The position numbers and the translations under genes are program-made. Positions 60,887-64,000 of a stretch of 64,000 nt of DNA are shown piece after piece. Origin of the DNA: Rachycentron canadum (Eukaryota; Chordata; Actinopteri; Carangiformes; Rachycentridae); the NCBI GenBank assembly GCA_038496675.1, contig CM076662.1, positions 17,683,632 to 17,747,631 on the forward strand, given 5' to 3'. The notes beneath the pieces were generated by a model, which saw only the letters and a program-made list of their open reading frames with translations, was not told the origin of the DNA and ran no database searches. Every line of letters begins with the position of its first letter. The first letter of the stretch is position 1.

Positions 60887-61040
60887 CTTTAAACGGGGTT
60901 ACGCGTTCCCACCGACTCATTCGGGTTCAGCTATATGTGAATATTGCGCAATATAAACAGTTATTTCCTAAATATTGGACGTTAACCGTAGCCTACGGCT
61001 GTGTGACGTTCATCGCTGGTTTTGAAAACATCCCAGCCGT
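60887..61040 (-). other. ankrd12: ankrd12 non-coding first exon (5' end approximate)
   Basis: An AAAG|gtaagc donor at 60887/60886 ends a CpG-rich segment with a CCAAT box and E-box 60-80 bp further out. No in-frame connection to the coding part exists, so the exon is untranslated. The 5' border is inferred from the CCAAT spacing. Confidence 0.55.
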
Positions 61041-61092
61041 TCGTCGCCCGTCCTCTCCGAGAAAAGCTCAGCAAAACATGCAAGCATCGCTC

Positions 61093-61100
61093 CCATTGGC
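61093..61100 (-). promoter_or_regulatory. ankrd12: CCAAT box (NF-Y type) of ankrd12
   Basis: The minus strand reads GCCAATGG, at the distance expected for a start site near 61010-61040. Confidence 0.55.
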
Positions 61101-61108
61101 TGAGCGGA

Positions 61109-61118
61109 GTCACGTGAC
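61109..61118. promoter_or_regulatory. ankrd12: palindromic E-box GTCACGTGAC (USF/TFE type)
   Basis: A perfect 10-bp palindrome directly upstream of the CCAAT box. Confidence 0.6.
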
Positions 61119-61299
61119 CTCATGAGCCCCACCGAGTTTATAAGGTCTCCGTCTGCTGGATAGACTAGATGGGTATGTGTCAAACGATTTAACTCTCATT
61201 TCAGCGACGCTACGTGTAAATCCGCGCCCCTTTAATGTTCAGATTATTCTCTGCGCGGCCACATATTGTCGGTTTAACGTGTACAGGTGTCTTTTTTAC

Positions 61300-61301
<2 letters not shown>

Positions 61302-61333
<32 letters not shown>
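61302..61333. repeat. (T)32 tract in the ankrd12 upstream region
   Basis: An uninterrupted poly(dA:dT) tract between the E-box/CCAAT group and the CRE; such tracts disfavour nucleosomes. Confidence 0.9.
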
Positions 61334-61336
<3 letters not shown>

Positions 61337-61388
61337 CGGAGGGATTTTAGTCTGAAAGGATTGGAGAGGGAGAACAGTAATGGGCACT

Positions 61389-61396
61389 TGACGTCA
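61389..61396. promoter_or_regulatory. full CRE, TGACGTCA
   Basis: A perfect palindromic CREB/ATF site about 350 bp upstream of the inferred ankrd12 start. Confidence 0.55.
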
Positions 61397-61601
61397 TCTT
61401 TTCCGTTGCTGTGTTGCGGTCAGTGCGAACTTTCTCGAAGACCATAGCTGAGGTTATCGAGAGCATGGCGGTGCCTTTCTTTCTTCAGGGCACAGCCACA
61501 TAGTGTGGACACAGCTTCAATAACGACACGGTCACCTTATTTCACCCCTTTTGCCCGCCAATTCTCTGTATCGGCCTGTTTTGAATCGGTTGCGCAGTGG
61601 C

Positions 61602-61631
61602 ATTTGCATCATGGATACTCCGCGCATGCGC
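61602..61631. promoter_or_regulatory. octamer plus NRF-1 site
   Basis: ATTTGCAT (61602-61609) and a perfect GCGCATGCGC (61622-61631) lie 18 bp from the left end of the Tc1-like insertion. NRF-1 sites usually sit close to start sites, so a second promoter may exist here. Confidence 0.45.
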
Positions 61632-61650
61632 TGTGGTGCACACTGTTATA

Positions 61651-63099
61651 CAGCTCTGGAAAAAAAACTCCAATCCAGTGTCTGTTGAATACCAACACAA
61701 GCACATCTCAACCTACTTGATGAGGTACTGATTAGGTGATCACCTGAACCAAATCTTATTTAATGAGGAAAAGTATAAAAAACACTGCTGTGGTCATCAC
61801 TACCCTCTTGCAATAGGACCAGCTGGATGGCAAAAACAGTGCTAGTAGTACCTCAAAAGTAATTGGAACCAAAAAAAAAAAAAAAAAACTACTAACCATG
61901 CCAAAAGAGTTGAAAAGAAAGGTTTTGAGTGAGGAAAAGAAGGGTTCAATTCTGGCTTCACTGGCTGAGGGGTAGAGTGAGCGTCATGTTGTTTCGATCC
62001 TTAAAACTTCAAAGACGGCGGTTCATAAGAACAAGGTCAAGCAGCAGACATTGGGGAGAACAAAGCTACAGACCGGCAGAGGGCGAAAACGACTCTCCAC
62101 TGACCGGGATGAACGCCAACTCATTCGAATGTCACTCAGCAACCATAGGATGACATCAAGTGACCTACAAAAAGAATTGCAAATGGCAGCTGGGGTGAAG
62201 TGCACGGCGAGAACTGTTCGAAACAGGCTCTTAAGGGCAGGGCTGAGGCTGAGGTTTGCAAAATACCATAAGGATTGGACCGTAGAGGACTGGAGTAAGG
62301 TCATCTTCTCTGACGAGTCTAATGGTTAGACAGAGACCTGGAGAGGCCTACAGGCCACAGTGTCTCGCACCCACTGTGAAATTTGATGGAGGATCAGTGA
62401 AGATCTGGGGCTTCAGCAAGGCTGGAATTGGGCAGATTTGTCTTTGCGAAGGATGCATGAATCAAGCCACGTACAAGGTTATCCTGGAAAACAAATTGCT
62501 TCCTTCTGTTCTAAAAATGTTCTCCAACTCTGAGGATTGTTTTTTTCCAGCAGGCCAGTGCTCCATGCCACACATCCAGCTCAGTCAAGGTGTGGCTGAA
62601 GAACCACCAGATCAAGACCCTGTCATGGCCAGCCCAATCTACAGACTTGAAGAGGGATGGTCACAAGCCATCAAACAAAGCTGAGCTGCTTGAATTTTTG
62701 TACCAGGAGTGGCATAATGTCACCCAACAGCAATGTGAATGACTGGAGTACATGCCAAGATGCATGAAAGCTCTGATTGAATATCAGGGTAATTACACCA
62801 AATACTGATTTCTGAACTCCTAAGTTAAAACATTGTTTTGTTTAAAAATCATTATGAACTTGCATTCTTTCCATTATTCAAGGTCTGAAAACACTGCATC
62901 TTTTGTTATTTTGACCAGTTGCCACTTTCTCCAAATAAATGCTCTAAATGACAATATTTTTATTTGGAATTTGGGAGAAATGTCAGTAGTTTATAGAATA
63001 AAACAAAAATGTTCATTATACTCAAACACATACCTATAAATAGTAAAACCATAGAAACTGATAAATTTGCAGTGGTCTCTTAATTTTTTTCCAGAGCTG
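61651..63099 (+). mobile_element. degenerate Tc1/mariner-type element
   Basis: It has outer inverted termini CAGCTCTGGAAAAAAA at 61651 and its reverse complement ending at 63099, flanked by TA on both sides (61649-61650, 63100-63101), the Tc1 target duplication. Length 1449 bp. Beyond the outer 16 bases the two ends no longer match: the right end continues TTAAGAGACCACTGC, the left does not. The inside carries a broken transposase. It is a dead insertion near the ankrd12 promoter. Confidence 0.92.
61898..62808 (+). pseudogene. Tc1-type transposase pseudogene
   Basis: It begins MPKELKRKVLSEEKKGSILA in the typical start region. Codon 26 is TAG (61973-61975). The same frame then runs through the helix-turn-helix part (SDLQKELQMAAGVKCTARTV RNRLLRAGLR) and ends at TAG 62327-62329 near the first catalytic Asp region (FSDES), where a stretch seems deleted. 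It resumes in another frame at 62322 (GGSVKIWGFSKAGIGQ), then shifts again near 62560 through an PHIQL/HTS-type region to a YTKY end at 62808. It has multiple lesions and cannot make an active enzyme. Confidence 0.9.
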
Positions 63100-63101
63100 T
63101 A

Positions 63102-64000
63102 TGTTGCAGAGCAGGCTTGAAAGTCGCCAGAGGAAACCAATGAAGGGGATGGGCACCGGCGAGACACGAAAATGCCACCGGGGCAGGATGGAAATGACAG
63201 AGGATGTTGTAGGAAGAGAGCTGTGTTTATTGAATTCAATGCAAAAGGACTTACCATATAATAGCTTGACCAGATTAACCTTTAAGATATCTATAACTCT
63301 TCAAAATATTGGTTGAACACAGATATAATAATGAAAATAAGCTTTAGTTGCAGCCCTTTATGATAAAATGGCCTGATGTAATTTGTGTTCTAATATATAC
63401 TTATACTATTATAAATACTTACTTAATACTTAAATAATTCTAATTTTGGAATCAGGCAGTTTTAGAAACATTCATGTGCCATAGTTGTAGAAGACAGAGA
63501 GAAATAAGAAAATGTATTTGATCATCTCTTGAATTAGTACTTGCTCTGTTGAGCTGATGTCGAATAATTCTGACAGACCACATTGTAATAATGACTCTTC
63601 AAAATGCATGAGAGTACATGGTGTTTGACTGCTTGCCAGAAAAGGCTCTCACTTAAGTGGCATTGAGAATAAAAACTGTGACATAACCTTTTTCATGTGT
63701 TAAAGATGGGTAATATTTAATAAAATATATCTTTCTGTAGGACAGTCACAGCATCTTGCCATTTATTTTGGTCAGCTATAATAGCTCTAGTGAAGAGAAT
63801 GGCATCACGAAGCAGAATAATACCACTACTTCTGGAAAAAAACTGATTATTAATGCTTTCACTAAATACTTGTTATAGAGCAGAATATAAGATTACTTCA
63901 GTTTATAGATAAGATTATCTTGGAATACCTGTTAAGTGACACACTTGACACCTACAGCATAGGTACATGAACAATTTATTTACACAATATGTTTGCGTCA
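63102..64000. other. AT-rich right flank, no gene seen
   Basis: No recognisable exon. In human the next gene on this side is NDUFV2, in the same orientation as ANKRD12, so its 3' end might lie beyond the window. I looked for its conserved C-terminal sequence on the minus strand and found none. Confidence 0.5.

Noticed and set aside
61469..61504. ATGGCG start on the plus strand near the ankrd12 promoter, considered as a first exon of a divergent gene
   Set aside because: The frame stops after 11 codons and there is no donor in a suitable place.
63102..64000. NDUFV2 3' end expected from human gene order
   Set aside because: No match to its conserved C-terminal region on the minus strand in this stretch.

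Overview
The window looks like nuclear DNA from a ray-finned fish, most likely a percomorph teleost. It carries three multi-exon vertebrate genes, all on the minus strand, in the order ralbp1 - twsg1 - ankrd12 from left to right. This is the same order and relative orientation I recall for the human 18p11.22 block (ANKRD12, TWSG1, RALBP1), so it is conserved synteny in a compact form. Fish features include a decayed Tc1-type transposon, many (CA)n-type microsatellites and several short interspersed repeats of kinds common in teleosts. There are no prokaryotic, viral or CRISPR features. I also saw no tRNA or rRNA gene.  Layout. 1-1.1 kb: AT-rich left flank with no gene seen. 1.1-10.75 kb: ralbp1 (nine coding exons, 659 residues; non-coding first exon at about 10.67-10.75 kb; promoter with ETS, NRF-1 and ZNF143-like sites). 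10.8-12.0 kb: intergenic. 12.0-about 25.9 kb: twsg1 (four coding exons, 231 residues). Its 7.5-kb first coding intron holds a striking CCTG/TCTG tetranucleotide array and a (CTG)13 tract. 26.3-27.6 kb: intergenic. 27.6-about 61.05 kb: ankrd12 (twelve coding exons, 1957 residues, one exon of 4.43 kb). A 15.9-kb first intron separates its coding part from a CpG-rich first exon at about 60.9-61.0 kb. 61.05-61.65 kb: promoter-like DNA with E-box, CCAAT, CRE, octamer and NRF-1 sites and a 32-bp T tract. 61.65-63.10 kb: degenerate Tc1-like element flanked by TA. 63.1-64.0 kb: right flank, no gene seen.  The three genes do not form one pathway. RALBP1 is a Ral effector and RhoGAP acting in endocytosis and membrane traffic. 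TWSG1 is a secreted BMP-binding modulator. ANKRD12 is a nuclear ankyrin-repeat co-regulator. Exon borders were set by hand from splice sites, reading phase and resemblance to family sequences I remember. Each of the three coding sequences sums to a whole number of codons, which is a strong internal check. Transcript ends and TSSs are inferred only from poly(A) hexamers, first-exon donors and promoter motifs.
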